From Phascolarctobacterium sp. (GTDB lineage: Bacteria; Bacillota; Negativicutes; Acidaminococcales; Acidaminococcaceae), in contig NZ_JAUNOQ010000005.1 of assembly GCF_030531065.1 (NCBI RefSeq), positions 62,001 through 126,000 on the forward strand: a stretch of 64,000 bases of DNA. The letters are read 5' to 3'. Below, piece by piece: positions 8,224 to 17,435 of this stretch. How positions within the stretch are numbered: position 1 is the first letter of the stretch; each line of letters opens with the position of its first letter. Position numbers and translations under genes: made by a program. The notes under the pieces were generated by a model that did not search any database, was not told where the DNA came from, and saw nothing but the letters and a program-made list of their open reading frames with translations.

Positions 8224-9921
8224 TTACAGCTCCCACAAATTCTCGTTGCCGTATTTTTTATCCAGCCTGCCGCTGAACCAGCGTCCGTTAAGCACCTTGC
8301 GGATAATATAATCTTTGCTTTCCTGGCTGATGGTTTTATCATTATCCATTTCTGCCAGTACGCCTTCGTAGGTCGCGCGGCTGTTGACGCTGTAAATACG
8401 GGCCTGCATACGGTTAGCGTCGAAAACCAGCTCCGGACGGTACTCCGGGTTCCACTTATTCCAGGTATTGCCTAAAAGCGTCGTATTAGGATTACCGGTG
8501 CGCATAAAGGCGGCAAGCGAAGCGATAAAGGCTTTGCTCAGCTCCTTAGCTCCCGGCTGCTCAAAAGCGTCGGTATTCTTCGTAAAGGGATAGGGCTGGT
8601 CGGTGATAAAGGGTAAAAATACGCCGTGGAAAGCGCCATTGCGCGTCTTATAGGCTTCGCCCACCACATCGCTGCTGTGACCAAAGTCGAAGGTGCAGAC
8701 ATAAATATCGTCCTTATAATGAGGATAAATATTCTGCGCCGCCTCCTGGCCGTTAAACAAGCCGTACAGCTTGCTGCCGTATTTATTGGCAAAGCGGAAC
8801 TCCTGCGTTGTCTTCTCGTCCGTATTTATTTTATCCAGCCTGTCCTTAAAATAAGGGTCGCGGGCGGCAAAGGAACTGAACTCGTCGGAGCTGCCGAGCA
8901 GCAGCAGCGGCACGCTGTTATATTTTTTCGTAGCGAAGCCGTCCTGCGGCAGCAGCTCGCCGTCGCCGTAAAGATGTGGGAAGGCGCTCATGCGAATGAC
9001 CGCGCCCGCCATGACAGGAGCCAGCCGCTCTGCCTTCATATTATGCAGATAGTTGCGCACGGCCTTTTGCTCGCTGCCCTTCTCGCTCAACAGCCATTTT
9101 TCAGCGGTAATCATATCGGTAGCCTGCCCGTCCTCCACGGCCAAGGGCGCCAGCTTTTTAGCAATAACCTTTTGGCTGGCGGCGGCGTCGGCTACCGTCA
9201 GGCCGCCGCTGAAGGAAACAGCCTTGTCAAATTTGCCTTTAAAGACAGGCGAAATCAGCATAGCCAGCACGTCGCGTCCGCCTGCGGAAAAGCCGGAAAC
9301 AGTAATATTCTTCGGGTCGCCGCCAAAGCGCTTAATATTCTGCTTCACCCAATCCAAAGCCTCGGCCTGATCCAAAAGACCATAATTGCCGCTTTCCTCC
9401 AAACCGCTGCCCCGCTGCAGGGCAGGTAGATTATTAAAGCCCAGCAAGCCTAAACGATATTGCAGCGACACATAAACCACATTGGCCTGCTGTGCGAACT
9501 GGTTGCCCTCCCACAGATGGCTGTTGCTGGTTTGATTATTGCCGCCATGAACGAAAACCATAACGGGCAAATCCCTTTCTTCCGTATCAGGCCGCACAAT
9601 ATCCAGCGTCAGCACGCCCTCCCGGCCGATGACCTGCTTGCCGTTGAACTGGATATTAGCCGCGGCCTTCTGGGTGCAGTCCAGCGCGCCCTTATAGCTT
9701 TTGGCCTTCTGCGGCCCGCGCCAGCGGTTGGCGCCCACAGCGGGCTGCGCGTAAGGCACTCCCAGCCATTCCACTACCTGATGCTTGTCGTCATAAGCGC
9801 CTGTTACAACGCCCTGCTCCGTCTTTACCTGGTTGCCAAACACTGCCGCTTCCACCGCTGCGCTAAAGCTGCTGGCCAGAAGTACGGCTGCGGCCAGGCC
9901 GCGAAGATATTGCTGCTTCAT
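8224..9921 (-). CDS. Exported type B carboxylesterase
   Basis: An alpha/beta-hydrolase that cleaves carboxylic esters. MKQQYLRGLAAAVLLASSFS is a Sec signal peptide ending near AVEAA, so the protein acts outside the cytoplasm, probably in the periplasm. The type B signatures are GVPYAQPAVGANRWRGPQ, MVFVHGGNN for the oxyanion hole, QYRLGLLGF, and the nucleophile motif VSGFSAGGRDV, where GFSAGG replaces the more common GESAGG. The C-terminal NGAFHGVFLPF may hold the catalytic His. The start is the ATG after GGGAGA; an upstream in-frame extension would hide the signal peptide. It has its own terminator and ends the run begun by recN and the Nudix gene. The substrate is unknown. Confidence 0.88.
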   Translation of the reverse strand: MKQQYLRGLAAAVLLASSFSAAVEAAVFGNQVKTEQGVVTGAYDDKHQVVEWLGVPYAQPAVGANRWRGPQKAKSYKGALDCTQKAAANIQFNGKQVIGREGVLTLDIVRPDTEERDLPVMVFVHGGNNQTSNSHLWEGNQFAQQANVVYVSLQYRLGLLGFNNLPALQRGSGLEESGNYGLLDQAEALDWVKQNIKRFGGDPKNITVSGFSAGGRDVLAMLISPVFKGKFDKAVSFSGGLTVADAAASQKVIAKKLAPLAVEDGQATDMITAEKWLLSEKGSEQKAVRNYLHNMKAERLAPVMAGAVIRMSAFPHLYGDGELLPQDGFATKKYNSVPLLLLGSSDEFSSFAARDPYFKDRLDKINTDEKTTQEFRFANKYGSKLYGLFNGQEAAQNIYPHYKDDIYVCTFDFGHSSDVVGEAYKTRNGAFHGVFLPFITDQPYPFTKNTDAFEQPGAKELSKAFIASLAAFMRTGNPNTTLLGNTWNKWNPEYRPELVFDANRMQARIYSVNSRATYEGVLAEMDNDKTISQESKDYIIRKVLNGRWFSGRLDKKYGNENLWEL

Positions 9922-9944
9922 AATGCACTCTCCCTTCTCGCTTT

Positions 9945-10505
9945 TTACAATATTCCCGCCGCATAAAGAGCGCACAGCGATTTGGAATCGTACAGCTCGC
10001 CCCTGGCTACCATTTCCCGCAGCTCCTGCGGCGTAAAGGCCCGCACGCCGATAAACTCGTCCTCGTCCGTATGCTGGGCGTATTTTTTTAATCCCCAGGC
10101 CTTATACAAGTGAATAATTTCGTTGGAAAAACCGGGAGTAGTAGCGATGCTCAGCAGCCTTTGCCAATGCTCCGCCTCATAGCCTGTTTCCTCGCTCAGC
10201 TCGCGGCGGGCGCATTCGTCCTTATCCTCGTCCTCGCCGTGGTCCAGCTTGCCTGCGGGGATTTCCCACAGCAGCGTGCCTAAAGGATAGCGGCACTGCT
10301 TCACCAGAACGATGCGTCCGTCGTCCAGCACCGGCACAATAGCCACGGCCCCCGGATGGCGAATGTACTCGCGGGTAGTATCGTGACCGTTGGGCAGGCG
10401 CACATGGTCGCGCTGTACCTTGAGCAGACGCCCGCTGAAAACCTCCTCGTTGCTGCCCTCAATATAAACCTCGTCTAATTGCGGATCGTAAAATTTCTTT
10501 AGCAT
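9945..10505 (-). CDS. Nudix hydrolase, ADP-ribose pyrophosphatase type
   Basis: Probably hydrolyses ADP-ribose or similar nucleotide sugars. The Nudix box is complete: GKLDHGEDEDKDECARRELS continues directly into EETGYEAE, near residues 95-120. PGAVAIVPVLDDGRIVLVKQ and WEIPAGKL are typical of the NudF/YqkG group. The ATG at 10505 is chosen because it follows GAGGTGAGAAG and clears the recN stop; a longer frame would overlap recN. The gene lies 13 bases after recN and should be in the same transcript. Confidence 0.9.
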   Translation of the reverse strand: MLKKFYDPQLDEVYIEGSNEEVFSGRLLKVQRDHVRLPNGHDTTREYIRHPGAVAIVPVLDDGRIVLVKQCRYPLGTLLWEIPAGKLDHGEDEDKDECARRELSEETGYEAEHWQRLLSIATTPGFSNEIIHLYKAWGLKKYAQHTDEDEFIGVRAFTPQELREMVARGELYDSKSLCALYAAGIL

Positions 10506-10518
10506 CTTCTCACCTCGT

Positions 10519-12207
10519 TCAGCCTTGCAACTTCTGTTTAACGGCTTCCGCTGCCAGCAGCAGCTCCGCAGCGCTTTCATAAGCGGCCCGCGACGTACTG
10601 TCGCCCGCCGTCATGCGCACCAGCTCCTGCAAACGCCCGTTGTAATCCAGCGCCGTCAATACGGTAGCAGTGCGACCGTTGGCGCTTTGCTTTTCAATAT
10701 GAATGTGATTATCGGCAAAAGCGGCAATCTGCGGCAGGTGGGTAATGCACAACACCTGCCCCACCGTAGCGATAGCCGCAATTTTTTCGGCCATTTTCTG
10801 CGCCGTTACGCCGCCCACGCCCGTATCGATTTCGTCGAAGACCATGGAGCCTACCTGCCCCTTATCCATGAGCACGGTTTTCAGCGCCAGCGCGATACGG
10901 CTCAGCTCGCCGCCGGAAGCCACCTTCTCCAAATCGTTCAGGGGCTCGCCCAGATTAGCGCTGAACAAAAAGCGCACCTGATCCTTGCCCGCAGGCGTAA
11001 ATTTTGCCAAAGGCGCAAGGCTGATCTCAAAAATACCGCTGGGCATAGCCAAATCATGGATATGCTCCGTAATCTGCCGGGCCAGCGCCGCGCCGCTTTT
11101 TTGACGCTCTTTTGTCAGCAGGGCGGCGGCCTTTTCCAAACGGGCTTCTGCCTGCGCCAGCTCCTTGCGCGCCTTAGCCACAGCGTCGGCAATATTCTGC
11201 AGCTGCTCCAGCCGTTGCTGTGCTTCCGCTAAATAGGCCAGCGCAGCCGCCGTCGAACCGCCGTACTTCTTTTGCAGGCGATATATCATATCCAGGCGCT
11301 CCTGCACCTGCGCCGCCCGTTCCTCGTTAAAATCGCTGCGGCTCAGATAATCGCTTAATTCCGTGCGGCAGTCGTCCAGACTTATCCAGGCGCTGTCCAC
11401 CGCTTCGGCATAGCCTGCCAGCTTATTGTCGTAACGAGCAGCGTACTGCAATTCCCCGCGCACCCGCGCCAAAAGTTCCAGCACGGCGTTGTCCTCGTCC
11501 AGACCGCTGTACGCGGAGCTGACGGCCCGCATAATGCGCTCGCCGTTCTGCAAAAGCCGCGCCTCGTCCTCCAAGGCTTCCTCCTCGCCCACGGCCAGAT
11601 TAGCGGCGGTAATTTCATTGATTTCCCAATTATAGCGGTCTAAAAGCAAATCCTGCTGCGCGTTATCACACACCAACCGCTCCACCTGCTCCTTGGCCGC
11701 CATATAAACGGCGTACAGCTCCTTATAGGCTGCCAGCGCCTTATGCAGCTCCCCGCCGCCAAAGGCGTCCGTAACAAGCAGCGGCGCGTCCGCTTTCAGC
11801 AAAGCCTGATTTTCGTGCTGACCGTGGATATCCACCAGCCTTGCGCCCAGCTGCTTCAAAACAGCCAGGGGCACCTGTACGCCGTTGACCAAAGCGCGAC
11901 TTTTGCCTGCGGCGCTGACCTGCCGCTTCAAAAACAGCTCGTCCTCGGCTTCGATGCCCTGCTCCGTCAGAATGTCTTTGATGTCCTGCTGACCGCTCAC
12001 ATCAAAAACAGCCTGCACCCACAAGCCGTCCGTACCGCTGCGCACATAGTCCGCCGATGCGCGTCCGCCCAATACCACGCCAAAGGCGTCAATTAAAATA
12101 GACTTGCCTGCGCCCGTTTCGCCGGTAAATACGTTAAAGCCCTTAGTGAAATCGGCACGGGCGTCTTCTAATAATGCAAAATTATGAACATGCAGTGATT
12201 GCAGCAT
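10519..12207 (-). CDS. recN: DNA repair protein RecN
   Basis: An SMC-like ATPase of double-strand break repair. LHVHNFALLEDARADF opens the protein, with Walker A GETGAGKS near residues 29-36. A long helical coiled-coil middle rich in Glu, Ala and Gln follows, then the signature VASGGELSRIALALKTV, Walker B MVFDEIDTGVGG and the ITHLPQIAAFADNH switch. The 562 residues are normal. It lies 14 bases after argR, the usual Firmicute arrangement. Confidence 0.96.
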   Translation of the reverse strand: MLQSLHVHNFALLEDARADFTKGFNVFTGETGAGKSILIDAFGVVLGGRASADYVRSGTDGLWVQAVFDVSGQQDIKDILTEQGIEAEDELFLKRQVSAAGKSRALVNGVQVPLAVLKQLGARLVDIHGQHENQALLKADAPLLVTDAFGGGELHKALAAYKELYAVYMAAKEQVERLVCDNAQQDLLLDRYNWEINEITAANLAVGEEEALEDEARLLQNGERIMRAVSSAYSGLDEDNAVLELLARVRGELQYAARYDNKLAGYAEAVDSAWISLDDCRTELSDYLSRSDFNEERAAQVQERLDMIYRLQKKYGGSTAAALAYLAEAQQRLEQLQNIADAVAKARKELAQAEARLEKAAALLTKERQKSGAALARQITEHIHDLAMPSGIFEISLAPLAKFTPAGKDQVRFLFSANLGEPLNDLEKVASGGELSRIALALKTVLMDKGQVGSMVFDEIDTGVGGVTAQKMAEKIAAIATVGQVLCITHLPQIAAFADNHIHIEKQSANGRTATVLTALDYNGRLQELVRMTAGDSTSRAAYESAAELLLAAEAVKQKLQG

Positions 12208-12221
12208 TCTAGCACCTCTGC

Positions 12222-12671
12222 TTATTTATACTCTTTTAAGCGCTTGAGCAGCGACAATACGCCCTCTTTATTTTCCAAAGCGACAAACACCGTGTCGTCG
12301 CCGGCGATAGTTCCCAAAATTTCTGGCCATTTCATATAATCCAAAGCGAAGGCTACGGCCTGCGCCGTTCCCGGCATCGTGCGGATGACCACCATGCAGT
12401 CGGAGGAACGAATGCTGACGATGGAATCGTGAAAGGTGCGCTCCAGACGCTCCATGGTCAGCAGCATGCCGTGATCCTTGGGATAGGCATAATGATAGTG
12501 GCCGTTGGCGTCAGGTACCTTGACCAGCATCAGCTCCTTAATATCGCGGGATACGGTGGCCTGGGTTACGTCGATGCCCTCGCTGCGCAGCGCGGCCGCC
12601 AAATCCTCCTGCGTTTCTATTTTATGATTATCAATTATTTCCTTGATTTTCGCATGTCTGGTCATTTTCAT
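12222..12671 (-). CDS. argR: Arginine repressor ArgR/AhrC
   Basis: A hexameric arginine-sensing DNA-binding regulator. The N-terminal winged helix includes HAKIKEIIDNHKIETQEDLA and the recognition part VTQATVSRDIKELMLVK. The C-terminal arginine-binding domain has VIRTMPGTAQAVAFALDYM and GTIAGDDTVFVA. It is full length at 149 residues. A GAGGTGA lies six bases before the chosen ATG. The position between nadK and recN is common in Firmicutes. Confidence 0.95.
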   Translation of the reverse strand: MKMTRHAKIKEIIDNHKIETQEDLAAALRSEGIDVTQATVSRDIKELMLVKVPDANGHYHYAYPKDHGMLLTMERLERTFHDSIVSIRSSDCMVVIRTMPGTAQAVAFALDYMKWPEILGTIAGDDTVFVALENKEGVLSLLKRLKEYK

Positions 12672-12704
12672 AGTCGATCACCTCAATCTAAAAAGCTTAT
12701 ATGA

Positions 12705-13565
12705 TTAAATATTGCGCATCAGCTTCTGCTGCCAGGTCTGGTAATAATCGCGGCTGGTCAAACGAATCAGCTTCATGGTATAGGGGCTCTTTTCAATGCG
12801 CACGCAGGTATCGCAGTCCACCTCGGACACGTTCACGCCGTCGCAGGCCAGCATCATTTCCTCGCTGCCTGGCACAGCTTTCAGCTCGATGCGCTCGGAT
12901 AAGGGAATAACCAGCGCCCGCGCCGCCAGAGAATGCGCGCAGACCGGCGTAATAACGCTGACGTCCAGCTCCGGCATTACCAGCGGCCCCCCCGCCGACA
13001 GTGAATAGGCCGTCGAACCCGTAGCCGTGGCAACAATCAAGCCGTCCGCCGCATAACGTCCGGAAGGTTTGCCGTTAATAAACAGCGTCAAATGCGCCAG
13101 CTTGCTGAACATGCCCTTGGCCAGCACCAAATCGTTCAAGGCATGGCTTTCGGCTATCACCCTGCCGCCGCGCCAAACGCCGGCCCGCAGCATTTTGCGC
13201 TCCTCGACGGCGTAATTGCCCTGAGCCAGCTTGCTGATGGCCTTGCCCATGCCCTGCAAATCGATTTCTGCCAAAAAGCCCAGCTTGCCGAAATTGATGC
13301 CGAAGGCCGGCACCTCTGCGGGAACCACATAACGTGCCATTTGCAGCAGCGTGCCGTCGCCGCCCAGGCTGACCGCCGCGTCCAGCGCTTTAAGCGTATC
13401 CGGCTTAGCCGTATCATAGCCCTCGCAGCCGTACTGCCGCGCCGCCGCGTTCGGCAGCAAGGGCTCCAGGCCCCAGTCCCGGCACAGCGTAATAAATTCC
13501 GGCAAAGCTATACATACATTTTCTTTGCTTAAATTGGGAAAAATACCTAAACGTCTAGCTTTCAT
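12705..13565 (-). CDS. nadK: NAD kinase
   Basis: Phosphorylates NAD to NADP. The ATP-binding GGDGTLLQMARYV, HALNDLVLAKG and TGSTAYSLSAGGPLVMPELD are family motifs. The start ATG at 13565 overlaps the tlyA end by 11 bases and follows GGGGCGGAG. The length is 286 residues. The conserved SAGGP motif is encoded with a run of seven G on the coding strand (12987-12993). Confidence 0.95.
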   Translation of the reverse strand: MKARRLGIFPNLSKENVCIALPEFITLCRDWGLEPLLPNAAARQYGCEGYDTAKPDTLKALDAAVSLGGDGTLLQMARYVVPAEVPAFGINFGKLGFLAEIDLQGMGKAISKLAQGNYAVEERKMLRAGVWRGGRVIAESHALNDLVLAKGMFSKLAHLTLFINGKPSGRYAADGLIVATATGSTAYSLSAGGPLVMPELDVSVITPVCAHSLAARALVIPLSERIELKAVPGSEEMMLACDGVNVSEVDCDTCVRIEKSPYTMKLIRLTSRDYYQTWQQKLMRNI

Positions 13566-14397
13566 ACTCCGCCCCGGCTGACTGCGCCGCATCCTTTTTA
13601 TCCAAATCACCGTGGCTGCGGCCTACCAGCTGCGCTACAAGCTCTGCGCTTACCGCGTCATCGCCGCCCAGCGTCAGGTGCAGCAAATATTCTATATTGC
13701 CCTCTGGCCCTTTAATCGGCGAAAAATCCAGCCCGGCAACGCCGAAGCCCTCCTCCTTGGCAAAGGCAATAACATTATTGATAACCTGCTCGTGGACGCG
13801 GGCGTCGCGCACCACGCCTTTTTTACCAACATTCTCCTTGCCCGCTTCAAACTGGGGCTTAATCAAAGCCACCACAAAGCCGTCGGGCTTGAGGATTTTA
13901 TGCACGGCCGGCAGAATCTTATCCAGCGAAATAAAGGCTACGTCGATGGTAGCGGCGTCCACCTGCTCCGGCAGGCTGTCGGCCTCCAGATAACGCACAT
14001 TGGTGCGCTCCATATTCACCACCCGTTCGTCGTTGCGCAGCTTCCACGCCAGCTGGCCGTAGCCCACGTCGATGGCGTAAACCTTAGCCGCGCCGTTTTG
14101 CAGGGCGCAGTCCGTAAAGCCGCCGGTAGAAGCGCCGATATCGGCCACCACCTTACCAGCCACGCTGATGGGAAAAATTTGCAGCGCTTTGGCCAGCTTT
14201 AAGCCGCCGCGGCTGACAAAGGGAAGCTTATTGCCCAAAAGCCGTATCTGCACGTCCGGCGCTACCGGCGTACCCGGCTTATCTATTTTCTGTTCGTTGA
14301 CCAAAACCTGGCCCGCCATAATAGCGGCCTGCGCCTTGGCCCTGCTTTCAAAGAGCGCTCTGTTCATCAGCAGCGCGTCCAAGCGTTCCTTTTTCAA
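13555..14397 (-). CDS. tlyA: TlyA-family rRNA 2'-O-methyltransferase
   Basis: Predicted to methylate ribose of rRNA cytidines; members are also called hemolysin A by history. An N-terminal S4 RNA-binding domain (KKERLDALLMNRALFESRAK, then AGQVLVNEQKIDKPG) precedes an FtsJ-like Rossmann domain with VADIGASTGGFTDCALQNGA and KPQFEAGKE. A TTG start at 14397 is preferred over a GTG nine bases earlier, because AAAGGGTG then has a six-base spacing and the protein begins as its relatives do. It begins one base after the dxs stop. Confidence 0.92.
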   Translation of the reverse strand: MKKERLDALLMNRALFESRAKAQAAIMAGQVLVNEQKIDKPGTPVAPDVQIRLLGNKLPFVSRGGLKLAKALQIFPISVAGKVVADIGASTGGFTDCALQNGAAKVYAIDVGYGQLAWKLRNDERVVNMERTNVRYLEADSLPEQVDAATIDVAFISLDKILPAVHKILKPDGFVVALIKPQFEAGKENVGKKGVVRDARVHEQVINNVIAFAKEEGFGVAGLDFSPIKGPEGNIEYLLHLTLGGDDAVSAELVAQLVGRSHGDLDKKDAAQSAGAEYES

Positions 14398-14398
14398 C

Positions 14399-16300
14399 TT
14401 ATTCACCCTTTACCAGGTCTGCCGTCCGGCTGACAATGCTGGGAACGTCCAGCTTAATATCGCGCAGCAGCAGCTTTTTATCTCCATGCGGTACAAACTT
14501 GTCGGGAATGCCCAGCGTCAGCACGCGACACTGCTCCAGCAAGCCTGCGCCATTCAGCGTTTCCAAAACGGCGCTGCCGACGCCGCCTGCCAAAACGCCT
14601 TCCTCCAGCGTTACCAGCCGTCCATAGCGCCGCGCATGCTCCAGCAGCAGCTCCCTATCCAAAGGCTTGGCAAAGCGCATATTCACCACGCCCGCGCTGA
14701 CGCCCTGCTGCGCCAGTATATCCGCAGCCTCCAGAGCGCTCTGCACCATGCTGCCGATAGCCCAGAAGCACACGTCCCGACCCTCGCGCAGCACCTCGGC
14801 TTTGCCGATGGGCAAGGATGCCACAGGGCCGGAAATATCCACGCCCACGCCGCTGCCGCGAGGATAACGCACGCTGACAGGGCCGTCGAAGTCCAGCGCC
14901 GTTTTCAGCATCTGGCGCAGCTCGTTTTCGTCCTTAGGAGCCATAACCGTCATATTGGGAATGCTGCGCAGATAAGCGAAGTCAAAAACGCCGTGATGCG
15001 TATAGCCGTCGTCGCCCACCAGTCCCGCACGGTCAAGGCAAATGGTAACATGCAGCTTCTGCATGCAGATATCGTGCAGCACCGAATCATAGGCTCGCTG
15101 CATAAAGGTGCTGTAAATAGCTGTCACCGGCTTCATGCCTGCCGCCGCCATGCCTGCCGCCGCCGTAACGGCATGCTGCTCGGCAATACCCACGTCAAAG
15201 AAGCGCTCCGGGTGTTCTTTGGCAAAAATGTTCAAGCCGGTGCCGTCCGGCATAGCCGCCGTAATGCCCACAATCTTTTCGTCAGTATCGGCCAAACGGC
15301 TCAGCGTTTCGCCAAACACCTCCGTATAGGTAACGGGCGCGCCGGGCTTGGTGATTTTTTTGCCTGTAGCGATTTCAAAGGGTCCCGTCCCATGGAATTT
15401 ATTGGGGCAATCCTCGGCGGGCTTGTAGCCCTTGCCCTTTTTCGTCAGCACATGCACCAGCACGGGGCCGTCCACCTTAGTCGCCGCCTGCAGAACCTCT
15501 AGCAGGCCCGGCAGGTCGTGGCCGTCCACAGGCCCCAAATAGGTAAAGCCCAGCTCCTCAAAAATAGACTGCGGCACAATTAAATATTTTACGCTGCCCT
15601 TCAAACGGCGGATGGCCTTCAGCACATCAGTGCCGAATTCCATATTTTTCAGCCAGCCCTCGATATCGTTTTTAATTTTATTGTAGGTTTCCCCGGTGCG
15701 CAGATGGTAAAGATAATCGCTTATAGCGCCTACGTTTTTAGAAATGGACATTTCGTTATCGTTCAGCACTACAATCAGCTTTTTGTGCAGCATACCGGCG
15801 TTATTCAGCGCTTCGTAGGCCATGCCGCCGGTCATGGAGCCGTCGCCGATAACGGCTACTACGTTATAATCCTTGCCCTGCAGATCGCGGGCTGCCGCCA
15901 TACCCACCGCCGCTGAAATAGAGGTGCTGGAATGGCCGGTGCCAAAGGCATCGTGCTCGCTTTCACTGCGCTTGGGGAAGCCGGACAGGCCGCCATACTG
16001 GCGCAGCGTAGGAAACTGCTCCCTGCGCCCGGTAATAATCTTATGAATGTACGCCTGGTGCCCTACGTCAAAGATAATTTTATCCTGCGGCGTGGAAAAA
16101 ATGCGGTGCAAAGCCAAGGTCAGCTCCACCACGCCCAAATTAGGCGCTAAATGACCGCCGGTACGCGAAATTACTTCAATCAAAAACTGTCTTATTTCCT
16201 CGGCCAGCTGCAAAAGCTGCGGCATCGTCAGCCGCTTGACGTCCTCCGGCGAATTTATCGTATCGAGTATTCTGTTCGTCAGTTCTTTTTTGCTATCCAT
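14399..16300 (-). CDS. dxs: 1-deoxy-D-xylulose-5-phosphate synthase
   Basis: Condenses pyruvate and glyceraldehyde 3-phosphate in the first step of the MEP isoprenoid pathway, using [42 protein letters not shown], the TPP motif [18 protein letters not shown] and [15 protein letters not shown] are all in place. At 633 residues it is full length. It starts three bases after the ispA stop, so the two MEP/isoprenoid genes are together. Confidence 0.97.
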   Translation of the reverse strand: MDSKKELTNRILDTINSPEDVKRLTMPQLLQLAEEIRQFLIEVISRTGGHLAPNLGVVELTLALHRIFSTPQDKIIFDVGHQAYIHKIITGRREQFPTLRQYGGLSGFPKRSESEHDAFGTGHSSTSISAAVGMAAARDLQGKDYNVVAVIGDGSMTGGMAYEALNNAGMLHKKLIVVLNDNEMSISKNVGAISDYLYHLRTGETYNKIKNDIEGWLKNMEFGTDVLKAIRRLKGSVKYLIVPQSIFEELGFTYLGPVDGHDLPGLLEVLQAATKVDGPVLVHVLTKKGKGYKPAEDCPNKFHGTGPFEIATGKKITKPGAPVTYTEVFGETLSRLADTDEKIVGITAAMPDGTGLNIFAKEHPERFFDVGIAEQHAVTAAAGMAAAGMKPVTAIYSTFMQRAYDSVLHDICMQKLHVTICLDRAGLVGDDGYTHHGVFDFAYLRSIPNMTVMAPKDENELRQMLKTALDFDGPVSVRYPRGSGVGVDISGPVASLPIGKAEVLREGRDVCFWAIGSMVQSALEAADILAQQGVSAGVVNMRFAKPLDRELLLEHARRYGRLVTLEEGVLAGGVGSAVLETLNGAGLLEQCRVLTLGIPDKFVPHGDKKLLLRDIKLDVPSIVSRTADLVKGE

Positions 16301-16303
16301 CGC

Positions 16304-17179
16304 TTAATTCTTTCTTTTAGTCATCATTTTCGTAATCTGGCGCAGAGGCTCGGCCTTCTCCCCAAAGCCAGCCAGACATTCCAAAGCCTCGTTCACCGTT
16401 TTTTCTGCCAGCTCGTGCGCGGCCTTTAAACCATATAAGCTTACATAGGTGGATTTGTGGTTCTTTTCGTCGCTGCCGACGGGCTTGCCCAATTCCTCGG
16501 CCATACCCTCCACGTCCAGAATATCGTCGGTAATCTGGAAGGCCAGTCCCAACAGGTCGGCAAACTTCGTCAAGGCCAGCAGCTCCTCGTCCGTAGCGCC
16601 GGCCAAATGAGCGCCGCCGCGAATAGCCGCAATAAACAAAGCGCCCGTTTTGCCGGCGTGCAGCTTGCGCAGCTGCTCCGGCGTAATCTGCTTGCCCTCA
16701 AATTCTATGTCCAATCCTTGCCCGCCTACCATGCCGAAATTACCGGCGCACATAGCCATTTCGCGCACGGTTTCAATCAAAGCCCTGGGTTCCACATTCT
16801 TTTGCTCCAGCATAACCTCGAAGGCCAGCGTCAGCAGGCCGTCGCCCGCTAAAACGGCCATGGCCTCGCCGTATACCTTATGGTTGGTCAAACGGCCGCG
16901 GCGGTAATCGTCGTTGTCCATACAGGGCAGGTCGTCGTGAATTAAGGAATAGGTATGAATCATTTCCAGGCCGCAGGCCACAGGCAAATAATTATAACCC
17001 TTGCTGCCTACCGCTTCGGCCGCAGCCATCAACAAAATCGGACGAATGCGTTTGCCGCCTGCCATCAGGCTGTACTCCATGGCGTCGTCCACCTTGGAAA
17101 TACCCTTTTTGGCAATTCTGTTTTTGAGATAATTTTCCACTAATTTGCGTTGGTTCTCATAATAAGCTGCAAAATCCAT
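16304..17179 (-). CDS. ispA: Polyprenyl (farnesyl) diphosphate synthase
   Basis: Short-chain trans-prenyltransferase joining isopentenyl diphosphate to allylic diphosphates. The first Asp-rich motif is LIHDDLPCMDNDDYRRG and the second is FQITDDILD, with GGKRIRPILLMAAAEA for substrate binding. The 291 residues match farnesyl diphosphate synthases of Firmicutes. It overlaps the xseB stop by one base (TAATG) and feeds directly into dxs. Chain length is inferred from family and context. Confidence 0.93.
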   Translation of the reverse strand: MDFAAYYENQRKLVENYLKNRIAKKGISKVDDAMEYSLMAGGKRIRPILLMAAAEAVGSKGYNYLPVACGLEMIHTYSLIHDDLPCMDNDDYRRGRLTNHKVYGEAMAVLAGDGLLTLAFEVMLEQKNVEPRALIETVREMAMCAGNFGMVGGQGLDIEFEGKQITPEQLRKLHAGKTGALFIAAIRGGAHLAGATDEELLALTKFADLLGLAFQITDDILDVEGMAEELGKPVGSDEKNHKSTYVSLYGLKAAHELAEKTVNEALECLAGFGEKAEPLRQITKMMTKRKN

Positions 17180-17433
17180 TACTTTACCTCCAAATCCTGG
17201 AACGCTTCCAATCTATAGCCATCGTCGCTGCTGTCAACGACGATTTTTTCCACTTCCTGCTTTACTGTTTCCAGCTTGCCGGCGCACAGCTTGCTCAGCT
17301 CCACGCCATATTTAAAAACCTCCAGGCTTTGCTCCAGCGGCAGCTCGCCGCTTTCCAGCAGGCGTACCTGCTCTTCCAGCTCGGAGAGAGCTTCTTCAAA
17401 TTTAATATTCTTAGGTATTTTCTTTACTGCCAT
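17179..17433 (-). CDS. xseB: Exonuclease VII small subunit
   Basis: Small subunit of the single-strand exonuclease complex with XseA. The 84 residues contain the typical FEEALSELEEQVRLLESGEL and LEQSLEVFKYGVELSKLC helices. The ATG two bases after the xseA stop, preceded by GGAAGGACGG, is used; a longer frame would lie inside xseA. Confidence 0.94.
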   Translation of the reverse strand: MAVKKIPKNIKFEEALSELEEQVRLLESGELPLEQSLEVFKYGVELSKLCAGKLETVKQEVEKIVVDSSDDGYRLEAFQDLEVK

Positions 17434-17435
17434 CT

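Noticed and set aside
12987-12993. Run of seven C (G on the coding strand) in nadK
   Set aside because: It encodes the conserved Gly-Gly-Pro of the SAGGP motif; a housekeeping gene is not expected to switch by frameshift.
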